Below are positions 50,233-59,737 of a stretch of DNA of 64,000 nt, one piece after another; position 1 is the first letter of the stretch, and the number at the start of each line of letters is the position of its first letter. The translations under genes were made by a program, and so were the position numbers. The notes beneath the pieces are model-generated. The model made no database searches, was not told where the DNA came from, and was given only the letters and a program-made list of their open reading frames with translations. The DNA is from Rhodothermales bacterium (GTDB lineage: Bacteria; Bacteroidota; Rhodothermia; Rhodothermales; UBA10348), in contig JANJTM010000038.1 in NCBI GenBank assembly GCA_024711125.1, forward strand, positions 1 through 64,000. Direction: 5' to 3'.

Positions 50233-50862
50233 GTGACCCGTCTATCCCCCTCTCGCACCCTCGCGGTGTCCATCTTCCTGTACACGGCGGCCGCGTTCGG
50301 CTTCCTGGCCCCGGTCGATTCCGCCTCGGCGCAGGATCGGCGGCAGGAGATCCGCACGATGCTCGAGTCGCGTGACGCCGAGATCAAGCGCCTGCTCGGA
50401 CGCGACGACGCATCCGTGACGCCCGCCCAGAAGGAGCGCCTGCGCGCTGTGATCAACGACGTCATCGACTTCCGCGCCATGGGCCGCGCGGCGCTGGGGC
50501 CACACTGGGAGGGGCTTTCGGCCGCCCAGCAGAACGACTTCGTTACGGTATTCACCGACATCGTGCGCGGCCAGTCTCTGGCCAATCTCGATCCGTACCG
50601 GGCGCGGGTGACCTACGAGACCATCACGGTCAACGGCACCAGCGCTCGCGTGGTCACGAGCACGGTCGTGAAAGACGTGCCGCTGCGAATCGAATACGAA
50701 CTCGCCCTGCAGGGATCGAACTGGCGGGCCACCGACATCGTGCTCGACGACGTGTCGACCGTCGAGGGCTACGCCCGTTCGTTCCAGTCGCTCGTGCGGA
50801 AGCGCGGATTCGACGCCCTCATGGAACGCCTGCGCAAGAAACAGGCAGAAACCGTCAGTTGA
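50233..50862 (+). CDS. MlaC-family periplasmic lipid-binding protein
   Basis: 209 residues. A signal peptide ends SASAQ (about residue 34). The mature part has the MlaC/Ttg2D pattern: RAVINDVIDFRAMGRAALGPHWEGLSAAQQNDFVTVF near the N-terminus and a YELALQGSNWRATDIVLDDVS core. MlaC ferries phospholipids between the inner-membrane MlaFEDB complex and the outer membrane. The other mla genes are not adjacent. It starts 31 bases after the TolC-like gene with a GTG and is probably co-transcribed with it. Confidence 0.86.
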   Translation: MTRLSPSRTLAVSIFLYTAAAFGFLAPVDSASAQDRRQEIRTMLESRDAEIKRLLGRDDASVTPAQKERLRAVINDVIDFRAMGRAALGPHWEGLSAAQQNDFVTVFTDIVRGQSLANLDPYRARVTYETITVNGTSARVVTSTVVKDVPLRIEYELALQGSNWRATDIVLDDVSTVEGYARSFQSLVRKRGFDALMERLRKKQAETVS

Positions 50863-50912
50863 ACCGGTCGACGCGGAGGGCGTTTACAGCGGCTTAACGT
50901 CGTTGAGCCGCG

Positions 50913-51923
50913 ATGGTCGAAGGCTACGTCCTGCACGCATACGGTGCGCCCCGCTACGTCAAGCAGGCGGTCGCTTCGGTCGTCTCCCTTCGACGACACG
51001 ACAAGGAACGGCCCGTCGCGCTCTACGCCCCGGCCGAGCACCTGGAGCTTCTCCGTCAGAACGGGCTCGACACCCTGTTCGAAGTGCTGGACGTGCTGCC
51101 TCCCGAGCACTGTTCCATCGTGGGGTTCAAGCACCACGTAGACCGGTTCATGCCGTTCGACCGGTGCCTGTACGTGGATGCCGACATGATCTGGTGCCGG
51201 AGCCCCGATCCCCTCTGGCGACAGCTCTCCGCGTATTCCTTCACCGCGACGGGGCTCGAGCGCAGCGATTTCTGGTTCGGAGGGCCCAAGGGAGCCGGAA
51301 TCCTGCTCGACTTCTTCCTGGACCGCCGTCGCAAGACGATGCGTCGCTTCGGACTCACGTACCTGCCCCGGGTGCAGGCCGGCATGATCTACTCGGCCGA
51401 CCGCGATCTCGCGGCGCGGGTATGCCGCCTGGCGGGTTCCTACCTGGCCCGCCGCGCGGAAACCCATTTCCGGAGCCGGCTCGACGAGGGCCGCAGCGAA
51501 GAGACCTGCGAGTGGAGCCTCGCGATGGCGTTCAGCTCCCTCGACCTTCCGGTCTTCCCGTGGTACCAGGCGCAGATGAGCCCCCAGCTCGATTACGTGC
51601 ACGGCCTGGTCGAGCACGACCCGGACTTCCACTCGGTCCGCTGCGTCTACTACACGCGTCACTCGGTTTACGGTCTCCGGGGGTTCCCGCTACCGGCTCT
51701 GCGCGATTTCGCGATTCGCGTGCTGGAGCGGCTTCCGGGTCGTGGCGACCGCATGCTGGTGACCCCCTTCGTGCTTCACTTCGCGTGGCTTCAGCACAAG
51801 AAGCCGTATCTCGAGTTTGCCGAGCGCTGCTGGGAGGCCGAGACCGCCGATTCCGCACGTCGCAGCCGGTCGCACCCGGTCCACGATGTCGCGCCCGGGG
51901 CACTCGCGGGCGAACCCGCTTGA
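50913..51923 (+). CDS. Glycosyltransferase family 8-like protein
   Basis: 336 residues without a signal peptide. The N-terminus HAYGAPRYVKQAVASVVSL and the DxD motif in RCLYVDADMIWCRSP (metal/sugar-nucleotide binding) suggest a GT-A fold, near GT8. The C-terminal half has aromatic clusters but no transmembrane segment. The acceptor may be a surface polysaccharide or protein. No other glycan genes adjoin. It lies 51 bases after the MlaC gene, in the same direction, and faces the next gene tail to tail. Confidence 0.65.
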   Translation: MVEGYVLHAYGAPRYVKQAVASVVSLRRHDKERPVALYAPAEHLELLRQNGLDTLFEVLDVLPPEHCSIVGFKHHVDRFMPFDRCLYVDADMIWCRSPDPLWRQLSAYSFTATGLERSDFWFGGPKGAGILLDFFLDRRRKTMRRFGLTYLPRVQAGMIYSADRDLAARVCRLAGSYLARRAETHFRSRLDEGRSEETCEWSLAMAFSSLDLPVFPWYQAQMSPQLDYVHGLVEHDPDFHSVRCVYYTRHSVYGLRGFPLPALRDFAIRVLERLPGRGDRMLVTPFVLHFAWLQHKKPYLEFAERCWEAETADSARRSRSHPVHDVAPGALAGEPA

Positions 51924-51945
51924 CGTCCGGCCGGGAGAGCCGGGG

Positions 51946-53568
51946 TCACCTTCCGAGCAGTTCGCGGTAGAGCCCTGCGGCCTCGGGATCCAGCGCCTGC
52001 ACCGCGAGCGCAAGCACCGTCAGCAGGACCACCGGGCTCAGGAGCCAGTAGAGCACCATCACGAGGGCGTTGACCCGCGAGACACGGGCGAGATCGAGGC
52101 TTCCGCGAACGGTGCCCCATGCCGCCGACCCGTACCACGCCATCACGATCCACTCGATTTCGCGGGTCCTTCCGCCGAGGCCCGCCGCGACGATCAGCAT
52201 GGCCGCCAGCAGGAGGATCAACATGGGCCAACGCGGCCAGGTTGCGAGCAGAAGCGCCTGGGGAGCGCGCAACTTCGATCGTCGAGACGCGGCAAAGCTC
52301 CACGCCGACAACCAGAACACGAGCGCGAAGAGTCCGACCGAGCCCGCCAGCACGGCGAACAACACGGGATTCGCCGCCAGCGCGTCCATTGCGCCCCGAG
52401 CGCCCGGTCCGGATCGGTACCAGAGGCCGTGCACCGCGAGGCCGTCCATGGCCGAGAGGAATACCATCCACGAGAGCAGGCCGATGACCACGCCGAGCAG
52501 CACGGCAAGCACCGATGCCACGTATCCCGGCGCCTCCCGGCCGTCCTGCACTGCGGACCGGTAGAATCCGTGGGCGACGAAGTAGCGTGGCGCCATGGCC
52601 CGGAAGCGTGGGGAAACACCCAGCATCACCGCGATGCCCAGGAACACCAGCAGACCGAAGAGCACGAAAACGCTGTTCCGATCGTCGGCTCCCTGGCCCT
52701 CGGACAGCGCGAACGCGGTCTGTCCGACGGTCAGCGCGCGCGCCGCGACGTCGCGCGCCGGACGGGCACGCCCCGTCTCGTCGTGCAGGCCGTGGACCCG
52801 GCGCAGCGGGGCCGGGTGGAAGGCTCCCTCGTCCACCGGGTCCTGCCAGCGGTAGAGGAACACCACCTCGGCACGGGACGCGCGGAGCTGCGGCAGCACA
52901 TCGGCCAGGAAAAGGGCCTGTCGCTCCTCCGAATGCAGGTTGCGCACTCCCGGAGATGCCCCGGGATCGATCCAGCGACCCACCGCGGCGAGCCCTACGG
53001 GACCCGAATCCCGCCAGGCCGCCAACAACGCGGTCGGACGATCGTGAGCGGCGTCGTCGAGCAGGACCAGGTCGACGACGTCAGAGCACCGGTCCCGCCC
53101 CGGAAACCACGAAACGTAATAGAATCGCGTTCCCGGCGCGGCCCGGGGCCTGGCGTAGTCGACGAGCTGCCGCAGGGCCCGGCAAGCGTCTTCCCGGTAC
53201 GTTGCGGGGGCGTATGCCAGGCCGAACCACGTCGCCGACGGGTGCCCGTCGGAGGTCGCCAACGCCCTCGACAACTCCTCCCGGAGTCTCGGAACGGCGG
53301 CAGACACCTCCGATGCGGTCGCGACGTCCAGCGAAAGCTCCTGGTAGACCGAGATCCCCAGCGAATCGGCGATCGAGAGCAGCGATCCGTCCTCCACGAT
53401 CCCGGTGCGGACCGCCGAGAACCCCATCGCCCGCATGGCGGTGAGGTCGGCCTCGGCTTCCAGCCGGTCCGCCGGCGGATTCCACACCACGCCGAACCGG
53501 ACCTGCGACGCCGCCGGGGCGACCGTCATCGCAGCCAGCAATACCGGGAGGAGCGCCTTCGGGTACAC
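51946..53568 (-). CDS. Exported glycoside-hydrolase-like barrel fused to a membrane domain
   Basis: About 540 residues from the GTG at 53568, which starts a signal-like segment ending AAS. Residues about 22-300 look like a TIM-barrel glycosidase-type domain (RFGVVWNPP, AMRAMGFSAVRTG, SLGISVYQELSLD, FYYVSWFPG), but no catalytic Glu pair could be identified with confidence. The C-terminal half contains about five membrane helices (about 325-540). The combination suggests an exported domain tethered to the inner membrane. An ATG at 53664 would extend it through the hairpin upstream. Function unknown. Confidence 0.55.
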   Translation of the reverse strand: MYPKALLPVLLAAMTVAPAASQVRFGVVWNPPADRLEAEADLTAMRAMGFSAVRTGIVEDGSLLSIADSLGISVYQELSLDVATASEVSAAVPRLREELSRALATSDGHPSATWFGLAYAPATYREDACRALRQLVDYARPRAAPGTRFYYVSWFPGRDRCSDVVDLVLLDDAAHDRPTALLAAWRDSGPVGLAAVGRWIDPGASPGVRNLHSEERQALFLADVLPQLRASRAEVVFLYRWQDPVDEGAFHPAPLRRVHGLHDETGRARPARDVAARALTVGQTAFALSEGQGADDRNSVFVLFGLLVFLGIAVMLGVSPRFRAMAPRYFVAHGFYRSAVQDGREAPGYVASVLAVLLGVVIGLLSWMVFLSAMDGLAVHGLWYRSGPGARGAMDALAANPVLFAVLAGSVGLFALVFWLSAWSFAASRRSKLRAPQALLLATWPRWPMLILLLAAMLIVAAGLGGRTREIEWIVMAWYGSAAWGTVRGSLDLARVSRVNALVMVLYWLLSPVVLLTVLALAVQALDPEAAGLYRELLGR

Positions 53569-53614
53569 GAACGGATTCGGGGATCTTGCGGAAGGTACGA
53601 CGGGCTCAAAGGGC

Positions 53615-53648
53615 GCGGCCGCGCCCCGGATCACCGGGACGCGGCCGC
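53615..53648 (-). terminator. Strong stem-loop downstream of ftsZ
   Basis: GCGGCCGCG (53615-53623) pairs with CGCGGCCGC (53640-53648). Inside, CCCGG pairs with CCGGG around an ATCA loop, after one mismatch. On the minus strand it is followed by CCCTTTGAGC, a weak T tract. It lies about 120 bases past the ftsZ stop and may end the division operon, or fold in the 5' leader of the next gene. Confidence 0.5.
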
Positions 53649-53770
53649 TCCGCACCGAACCCACCCGATCTCGTGCCGACAGCCTGCGGCACCCGGTCGT
53701 CTCGGCCTTGCTCAGGGGCCGACCGGCGATCGGAGGTTCCAGGGCCTGCAGCCCGTGACCCGCTCCGGGG

Positions 53771-55051
53771 TCAGTCGAGCATCTTCTTGAGGAATGCGGG
53801 CATTTCGTCGGACTGGGGCACGGCGCGACCGGCGCGCTCGACCATTTCCTCCCGCGCGATGCGCCGAACCTTGGGCGGCAGGCCCAGCGCGGCGCCGTCT
53901 CCGGTCGCGTTCGCCGGCGGTTGCACCGAGACCGGCGCCGCGGGACGACGCTGGAACGCGGGTACGTCCAGCTTGTCGAGCGCGTCGTGACCCTTGTACT
54001 CGACCGGGGGCGGGGGCTGTTCGAGCGGAAGCTGCTTGCGGATCTTCTTGCCCGTCTCGATCGCCTGCCGCTGTTCGGCGTCGAACCCGGTCGCGATGAC
54101 CGTGATGCGCAGCTCGTCGCCCATGTCGTCGTCGATGACCGTACCGAAGATCACCTCCACGTCGGGACCCGCCTCCTTCTGGATGATGCTCGTTGCGGCC
54201 GTCGCTTCGCGGATGCCCAGTGAACGGCCGGCCGTGATGTTGACGAGGACGTTCCGGGCACCGTGAATCGAGAGGCCGTCGAGCAGCGGGCTCGAGAGCG
54301 CTTCGCGCGCCGCCTTTTCCGCCCGTCCCTCGCCGGACGCGGTAGCCGCACCCATCAGCGCGGTACCGCCGTTCTTCATCGTCGTCCGCACGTCGGCGAA
54401 GTCGAGATTGATGAGCCCGTGTACGGTGATGAGGTCGCTGATGCCCCGGGTCGCGTTGTAGAGCACTTCGTCAGCCCGTCCGAACGCATCCATGAGCGTC
54501 GTATTGGCCTCGGCGATGTCGAGCAACCGCTCGTTCGGAATCACGATCAGCGTATCGACCGTGTCGCGCATGAGCGCGATCCCGGCCTCGGCCGACTGCA
54601 AGCGGCGGCGTCCCTCGCAGTCGAACGGCTTGGTCACGATCGCCACCGACAGGATTCCGAGCTCCTTCGCGATGGCCGCCACGATGGGTGCGCCCCCGGT
54701 GCCGGTGCCACCGCCCATGCCCGCCGTGATGAACACCATGTCGAAGCCCTTCAACGCGCCCGCGATCTCCTCGCGGTTCTGCTCGACGGCCTCGGCTCCG
54801 ACGTGCGGTCGGGCGCCGGCACCGAGTCCCTTCGTCAGGTCGTTGCCGGCCTGGATCTTGTTGGGCGCCAGGTTGGCCTGCAGGGCCTGGGAATCCGTGT
54901 TGATGGCGTAGAACTCCACGCCGTGGATTCCCTTGAGGATCATGTTGTTGATGGCGTTTCCGCCCCCTCCTCCTACGCCTACGACGCAGATCTTGGCTTC
55001 CTCGTTGAGCGAGTCGTCGAACGAGAAGGTGCTGCTGAAGCTTTGACTCAT
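53771..55051 (-). CDS. ftsZ: Cell division GTPase FtsZ
   Basis: 426 residues. The tubulin signature GMGGGTGTGG lies at about 111-120, after VVGVGGGGGNAINNM at 23-37. The T7-loop region and the conserved C-terminal peptide (MPAFLKKMLD) that binds FtsA are present. A flexible linker rich in Pro and Ala (about 330-415) separates the core from this tail. FtsZ forms the cytokinetic ring. It is the last gene of the division cluster, 57 bases after ftsA. A hairpin about 120 bases downstream may terminate the transcript. Confidence 0.97.
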   Translation of the reverse strand: MSQSFSSTFSFDDSLNEEAKICVVGVGGGGGNAINNMILKGIHGVEFYAINTDSQALQANLAPNKIQAGNDLTKGLGAGARPHVGAEAVEQNREEIAGALKGFDMVFITAGMGGGTGTGGAPIVAAIAKELGILSVAIVTKPFDCEGRRRLQSAEAGIALMRDTVDTLIVIPNERLLDIAEANTTLMDAFGRADEVLYNATRGISDLITVHGLINLDFADVRTTMKNGGTALMGAATASGEGRAEKAAREALSSPLLDGLSIHGARNVLVNITAGRSLGIREATAATSIIQKEAGPDVEVIFGTVIDDDMGDELRITVIATGFDAEQRQAIETGKKIRKQLPLEQPPPPVEYKGHDALDKLDVPAFQRRPAAPVSVQPPANATGDGAALGLPPKVRRIAREEMVERAGRAVPQSDEMPAFLKKMLD

Positions 55052-55108
55052 GGCTGTTGTGGTACGATACGGTGGGTGTGATGCCCGGGTTGAGCGGCCC
55101 GGGCGGTG

Positions 55109-56377
55109 TCAGAGTTCGTCAAACCAGGATTTCATCCGGGATGCGAGGCGGCCGACGAGGCCCGTTCCCTCACCGCCCGCCAGGGTCTCGCGTGAGCCCA
55201 TTTCGTGGCGGAACGGGGTTCCGCCGATCATCTCGGGGCGCAGTCCGTACAGGACGAGCCCGACGGCCGTGGCAAACTTCGGGTCGTCGACTTCCTTCAC
55301 GAGGCCGCCGTAGAGGCCCATCGGCACCCCGATGCGGGCTTCCATTCCCAGCACCTCCGAGGCAAGCTCCTCGGTGCCGGGGACGAGCGACCCTCCGCCC
55401 GTCAACACGACGCCGGCGCCGAGATGGCGGGCGTATCCGCTCCGCTTGATCTCGATGGCCGCGATCTCGAGGATTTCCTCCATCCGCGGCTGGATGATCT
55501 GGGCGAGGGTCGATCGCCCGATGCGCTTTTCGGTCCGCCCTCCGATGCCGGGTATGGCAATTTCTTCGGCGTCGGAGGCCATATCGGCCACCGCAATACC
55601 GTAGGAGCACTTCAGTTTCTCGGCCTGGTCCCGCATGAGGCCGAGCCCCTTGCGGATGTCGTCGGTGACCTTGTTGCCCGCGACCGCGACCACCGCGGTG
55701 TGCCGGATCGTATTGTCCTCGAAAACGGCGATGTCCGTGGTGCCCCCGCCGATGTCGATCAGCGCGACGCCGATCTCCTTCTCGTCGGGGTGCAGCACGG
55801 CGAAGGAGGAGCCCAGGGGCTCGAGTACGATGTCGGCGACCTGGTATCCGGCCTTCTCGACGCAGCGGTAGATGTTCTTGGCGGCCGAGACCAGGCCGGT
55901 GATGATGTGCACGTTGGCCTCGAGACGAACCCCGCTCATTCCGACCGGATCGGCCACGCCGTCCTGCCCGTCCACGATGAATGCCTGCGGAATCACGTGC
56001 AGGATCTCGCGGTCGACGGGCATCGCCACGTGGGTGGTATCCTCGAGCAGGCGCTGCACGTCCCGGTCGGTGATCTCTCCCTCGCGGTGGGCGATCGTGA
56101 CCACCCCGCGGCTCTGGAAGCTCTGGACGTGATCGCCCGCGATGCCGACGACCACGCTGCGCACCGAGACGCCGGCCATGCGCTCGGCTTCGCCGACCGC
56201 GACCTTCACGGCCGCAACGGTCTTGTCGATGTTGACGACGACCCCGCGACTCAGTCCGTCGTTCTCGGCGACACCCACGCCGAGCACGTTGATGCGGCCC
56301 GTCTCATCGGCCGTGGCGACCACGGCGCAGACCTTGGTCGTGCCGATGTCGAGACCGACGACGATGCGTTCGCTCAT
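55109..56377 (-). CDS. ftsA: Cell division protein FtsA
   Basis: 422 residues of the actin-like ATPase fold. VVGLDIGTTKVCAVV is the first phosphate loop, VALIDIGGGTTDIAVF the second, and VLTGGGSLVPG the adenosine motif. The SHS2 (1C) domain lies in between. The C-terminal amphipathic helix GLVGRLASRMKSWF should bind the membrane. It tethers FtsZ filaments to the inner membrane. ATG 56377 starts the canonical N-terminus; a frame open to 56407 would overlap ftsQ. It follows ftsQ by 26 bases. Confidence 0.96.
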   Translation of the reverse strand: MSERIVVGLDIGTTKVCAVVATADETGRINVLGVGVAENDGLSRGVVVNIDKTVAAVKVAVGEAERMAGVSVRSVVVGIAGDHVQSFQSRGVVTIAHREGEITDRDVQRLLEDTTHVAMPVDREILHVIPQAFIVDGQDGVADPVGMSGVRLEANVHIITGLVSAAKNIYRCVEKAGYQVADIVLEPLGSSFAVLHPDEKEIGVALIDIGGGTTDIAVFEDNTIRHTAVVAVAGNKVTDDIRKGLGLMRDQAEKLKCSYGIAVADMASDAEEIAIPGIGGRTEKRIGRSTLAQIIQPRMEEILEIAAIEIKRSGYARHLGAGVVLTGGGSLVPGTEELASEVLGMEARIGVPMGLYGGLVKEVDDPKFATAVGLVLYGLRPEMIGGTPFRHEMGSRETLAGGEGTGLVGRLASRMKSWFDEL

Positions 56378-56403
56378 GGATGGTTGGTGTTCGATAGGAT
56401 GCT

Positions 56404-57237
56404 TCATCCTCCCTCCGGGGAGGATTCCCGCGTGATGATCTGGCCTTCAAAACGGAGGTCCACCGAGGCGAACCGGACCTCGGGCCGCGTCAGTACGGCC
56501 TGGTCCCAGAATTCCCTGAGCCGGGCAAGACGCCTGGCGAACCCGTCCCTGCCGAGGCGTACCCGTAACGTCTGCCCTCCCGACGCGGGCGTCGTGACGA
56601 GCACGATTCCGCCGTCTTCGCCGACCACGAATTCCGAGACCAGCGCATCGACGTCCGGGTCGAGCCCGTCGAGCGCGGCGGCAAGCTCGCGCACCGCGGG
56701 CTGCTGCACCGGCCGCACCGGGTGGTACGATTCCTCCAGGCCCCGCAGCACCGGGACCATGAACGCATGACCCGGAACGAACGGCATGCGCCGCCCCTCC
56801 CGGTCGATGTAGTGGTAGGGCCGGCCCGAAGCGCCGATCACGAGCAGGACCGGCCGGCGCTCGCGCACGCGGATCGCGACCGTTCCGTCCGGCAGACGAC
56901 GGGTCGACGCCGAGGCCACCCACGGGTGCCGACGCACGCGGTCGTCCACCAGCGACGGTGCGATCGAAACGAGCAGCGTGTCCGCATCGATGCGGGCCGC
57001 TTTCCTGACGTCCTCGACCGCCGCGAGCACGGCGCCCTCGACACGGATGTCGGCGACCCGGATCCGTGCGATGCGACCCCAGCCCACCCACGAAAGCGCC
57101 ACGACGATCGCCAGGGCGCCCAGCCAGGCGGCCGACTTCCAGGCAGGGTACGATTCGGGCAGGTCCCGCCCCACCTCGTCCGACCCCCGGTCCCGGGTTA
57201 CCCGTGCCGATCGGCGCGTGGATCCATTCGTCTTCAT
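56404..57237 (-). CDS. ftsQ: Division protein FtsQ/DivIB-like
   Basis: 277 residues. A basic cytoplasmic tail precedes a single membrane helix (about 35-52). A POTRA-like stretch follows (about 58-125: IRVADIRVEGAVLAAVEDVRKAA and then VRRHPWVASASTRRLPDGTVAIRVRERRP). FtsQ is a weakly conserved bridge between cytoplasmic and periplasmic divisome proteins, and position between murC and ftsA supports the call. The ATG at 57237 overlaps the murC stop as ATGA. The longer open frame to 58824 is antisense-like noise over murC. Confidence 0.88.
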   Translation of the reverse strand: MKTNGSTRRSARVTRDRGSDEVGRDLPESYPAWKSAAWLGALAIVVALSWVGWGRIARIRVADIRVEGAVLAAVEDVRKAARIDADTLLVSIAPSLVDDRVRRHPWVASASTRRLPDGTVAIRVRERRPVLLVIGASGRPYHYIDREGRRMPFVPGHAFMVPVLRGLEESYHPVRPVQQPAVRELAAALDGLDPDVDALVSEFVVGEDGGIVLVTTPASGGQTLRVRLGRDGFARRLARLREFWDQAVLTRPEVRFASVDLRFEGQIITRESSPEGG

Positions 57238-58646
57238 GGACCGCCCTCCGCACCCAACCGCTCGAGCAGCGCGCGGCTGATGCGCCAGATGTCTCCCGCC
57301 CCGAGCGTAATGACCACGTCCCCCGGTCGGCAGATTCCGGCGACGAGATCTGCCAGGCGCCCCTTGTCCGCTTCGTACTCGACCGATCGGTGCCCGAAGG
57401 CCAGCGCCCGCTCGGCGATGAGGCCGCCGTGCACTTCGTCGATGCGCTGCTCGCGCGCCCCGTACACGTCCGTGACGATCAGGACATCGGCGTCGAAGAA
57501 CGCCCGGGCGAAGCCGTCGAGGAAATCCCGCGTACGGGAATAGAGGTGCGGCTGGAAAACCGCGACGATACGCCGGTCGGGCCAGGCCGCGGCCGCCGTC
57601 TCCAGCGTCGCCCGTACCTCGGTAGGATGGTGCGCGTAGTCGTCCACGACCAGCACCCCCCCTGCTTCGCCGATCACGTGCAGCCTGCGCTGAACGCCGG
57701 AGAATCGCGCCAGGCCCGCCCGGATGCGGTCGAACGGAATCTCGAGTTCCAGTCCGACGGCAACCGCCGCCAGCGCGTTGCGCACGTTGTGCTGCCCGGG
57801 CACGGCCAATTGGACGCGGCCGAGACGCTCGCCGAGGTGTACGACGTCGAAGGATGACGTCGTGCCTTCCTGTTTCCACCGGTCGGCCCTCACGTCGGCC
57901 TGCCGCGTGAGCCCGTAGGTGACGACTCGCCGGTCGATCCTCGACACGATGCGCTGCACGTTGGGATCGTCGAGGCAGCAGATCGCGGCCCCGAAGAACG
58001 GCACGCTGCCCGCGAACTGCGTGAAGGCGGCCAGCAGATCGTCGAGCCCCGAGTAGATGTCGAGGTGCTCTTCCTCGATGTTCGTGATGACCGCCAGCGA
58101 CGGCGTCAGCCGGAGGAACGTGCGGTCGTATTCGTCGGCCTCGACGAGGATGATGTCCCCTTCGCCCGCGACCGCGTTCGAACCGAAGACCGACACTTTC
58201 CCGCCCACGATGATCGTGGGATCGAACCCTCCTTCCGACACGACCAGCCCGGCCATCGAAGTGGTCGTGGTCTTGCCGTGGGTCCCGGCGATGCCGATGC
58301 CGAACTTCATGCGCATCAACTCGCCGAGCATCACCGAGCGAGGGATGATCGGAATGTGCTGCCGTGCGGCTTCCACGGTCTCGGGATTGGTCGACGCATC
58401 GACGGCGGACGAATGCACGACGAGATCGGCTCCGGCCACGTTTTCCGCGGCGTGACCCTCCACGATCGTGGCGCCGAGCGACTCGAGCCGCTCGGTCACG
58501 TCGCTCTTCTGCAGGTCGCTGCCCGAGACGCGGTACCCGCGCACGAGAAGCACCTCGGCGATCGAGCTCATGCCGATACCGCCGATTCCGACCATGTGAA
58601 TGTGTCGGATGCGACCGAAAGTGGGTTGGCGTCGGGTCTGGGTCAT
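57234..58646 (-). CDS. murC: UDP-N-acetylmuramate-L-alanine ligase MurC
   Basis: 470 residues. The N-terminal UDP-binding domain has HMVGIGGIGMSSIAE and SGSDLQKSDVTERL. The ATP site is GIAGTHGKTTTTSM, and the C-terminal domain contains VDDYAHHPTEVRATL. It adds the first amino acid, L-alanine, to UDP-MurNAc in the cytoplasm. Four-base overlaps on both sides (murG and ftsQ) imply coupled translation. murB and ddl, which often follow murC in Proteobacteria, are absent here. Confidence 0.96.
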   Translation of the reverse strand: MTQTRRQPTFGRIRHIHMVGIGGIGMSSIAEVLLVRGYRVSGSDLQKSDVTERLESLGATIVEGHAAENVAGADLVVHSSAVDASTNPETVEAARQHIPIIPRSVMLGELMRMKFGIGIAGTHGKTTTTSMAGLVVSEGGFDPTIIVGGKVSVFGSNAVAGEGDIILVEADEYDRTFLRLTPSLAVITNIEEEHLDIYSGLDDLLAAFTQFAGSVPFFGAAICCLDDPNVQRIVSRIDRRVVTYGLTRQADVRADRWKQEGTTSSFDVVHLGERLGRVQLAVPGQHNVRNALAAVAVGLELEIPFDRIRAGLARFSGVQRRLHVIGEAGGVLVVDDYAHHPTEVRATLETAAAAWPDRRIVAVFQPHLYSRTRDFLDGFARAFFDADVLIVTDVYGAREQRIDEVHGGLIAERALAFGHRSVEYEADKGRLADLVAGICRPGDVVITLGAGDIWRISRALLERLGAEGGP

Positions 58647-59737
58647 GTTCGGGAAGCGGCGAGGTCCAGCACGTCGCGGGCGATGCGCTCGGCGACGTCA
58701 GCCGGCGCGTTCGCCCGCGCGGCGGCCCGCATGGCGGAACGGGCAGGTTCGTCGTGCAGCAGGCTGCCGACCAACGCGGCGATTTCGTCGTGGAGACGGG
58801 ATTCCGGGAGCAGTCGCGCGGCACCGACGCGCTCGAGACTGCGTGCGTTGTGGGTCTGGTGGTCCTCGGCCACGTTGGGCGAAGGGACCAGCACCGACGG
58901 CGATGCGCTCGCGAGGAGTTCGCTGCACGTGCTGGCCCCTGCGCGGGAGAGCACGAGGTCTGCCGCGGCGTAGGCGAGATCCATGCGGTCGAGGTACTTG
59001 TGCACCTGCACCCGGTCGCCGGCGGCGTGGACCAGCCGGTCGTGGTACCTCGGGCCGGTCTGCCAGACCACGTGCACCCGTGGATCCTCGAGCCAGTGCG
59101 GCAGGCCGCGTTCCACCGCGTCGTTGAGGGCCTGGCTTCCCAGCGATCCCCCGATCACGAGGAGCGTCAGCGCGTCGTCGGGCAGGTGGAACCCGCGCCG
59201 ACCTTCGGCTCGCGAAGCGCCGGCAATGCCGGAACGCACCGGGTTGCCCGAAACGACCACCTCCCGGCCTCCGAATGCGGCGGCAGCTTCCGGAAACGCC
59301 GCGTGGATCCGGCGAGCGAAGCGGGCAAGCCATCGGTTCGTCACGCCGGCATGGGCGTTCTGCTCCTGGATGACCAGCGGCCGACGGCGAAGAGCCGCCG
59401 CGAGCCCCACCGGCCCGGTGACGAAGCCGCCGGTTGCCACCACGACGTCCGCATCGAAATCGGCCACGAGTTGCCACGCCCGCCAGGCGCCACGCGCCAC
59501 GGTGAAGGGGATCCCGAGGTTCGCCATCGGTCTGCGCCGGTCGAACCCTGCCGCCTCGATCGCGTGGATGGCATATCCCGCGCGCGGCACGGCTTCCCAT
59601 TCCATGCGGTGTCTCGTTCCCGCGAACTCGATGACCGAACGGGGCTCTGCGGCCCGGATCGCGTCGGCGATCGCGAGGGCCGGGTACACGTGCCCTCCGG
59701 TCCCGCCGGCCGCGAAGAGGATGCGCGGGATCTTCAT
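58643..59737 (-). CDS. murG: MurG N-acetylglucosaminyltransferase
   Basis: 364 residues of the GT-B fold. The first glycine loop is FAAGGTGGHVYPALAIADAI, the second lies in VVVATGGFVTGPVGLAA, and the UDP-GlcNAc site includes VIGGSLGSQALND and SRAGASTCSELLA. MurG transfers GlcNAc to lipid I, forming lipid II at the inner face of the cytoplasmic membrane. The ATG at 59737 overlaps the ftsW stop as ATGA. The open frame that continues to 60553 is the shadow of ftsW. Confidence 0.96.
   Translation of the reverse strand: MKIPRILFAAGGTGGHVYPALAIADAIRAAEPRSVIEFAGTRHRMEWEAVPRAGYAIHAIEAAGFDRRRPMANLGIPFTVARGAWRAWQLVADFDADVVVATGGFVTGPVGLAAALRRRPLVIQEQNAHAGVTNRWLARFARRIHAAFPEAAAAFGGREVVVSGNPVRSGIAGASRAEGRRGFHLPDDALTLLVIGGSLGSQALNDAVERGLPHWLEDPRVHVVWQTGPRYHDRLVHAAGDRVQVHKYLDRMDLAYAAADLVLSRAGASTCSELLASASPSVLVPSPNVAEDHQTHNARSLERVGAARLLPESRLHDEIAALVGSLLHDEPARSAMRAAARANAPADVAERIARDVLDLAASRT

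Noticed and set aside
51924-51945. Small GC hairpin (CCGGC/GCCGG) between two convergent genes as a terminator
   Set aside because: The stem is only five pairs and no T run follows on either strand.
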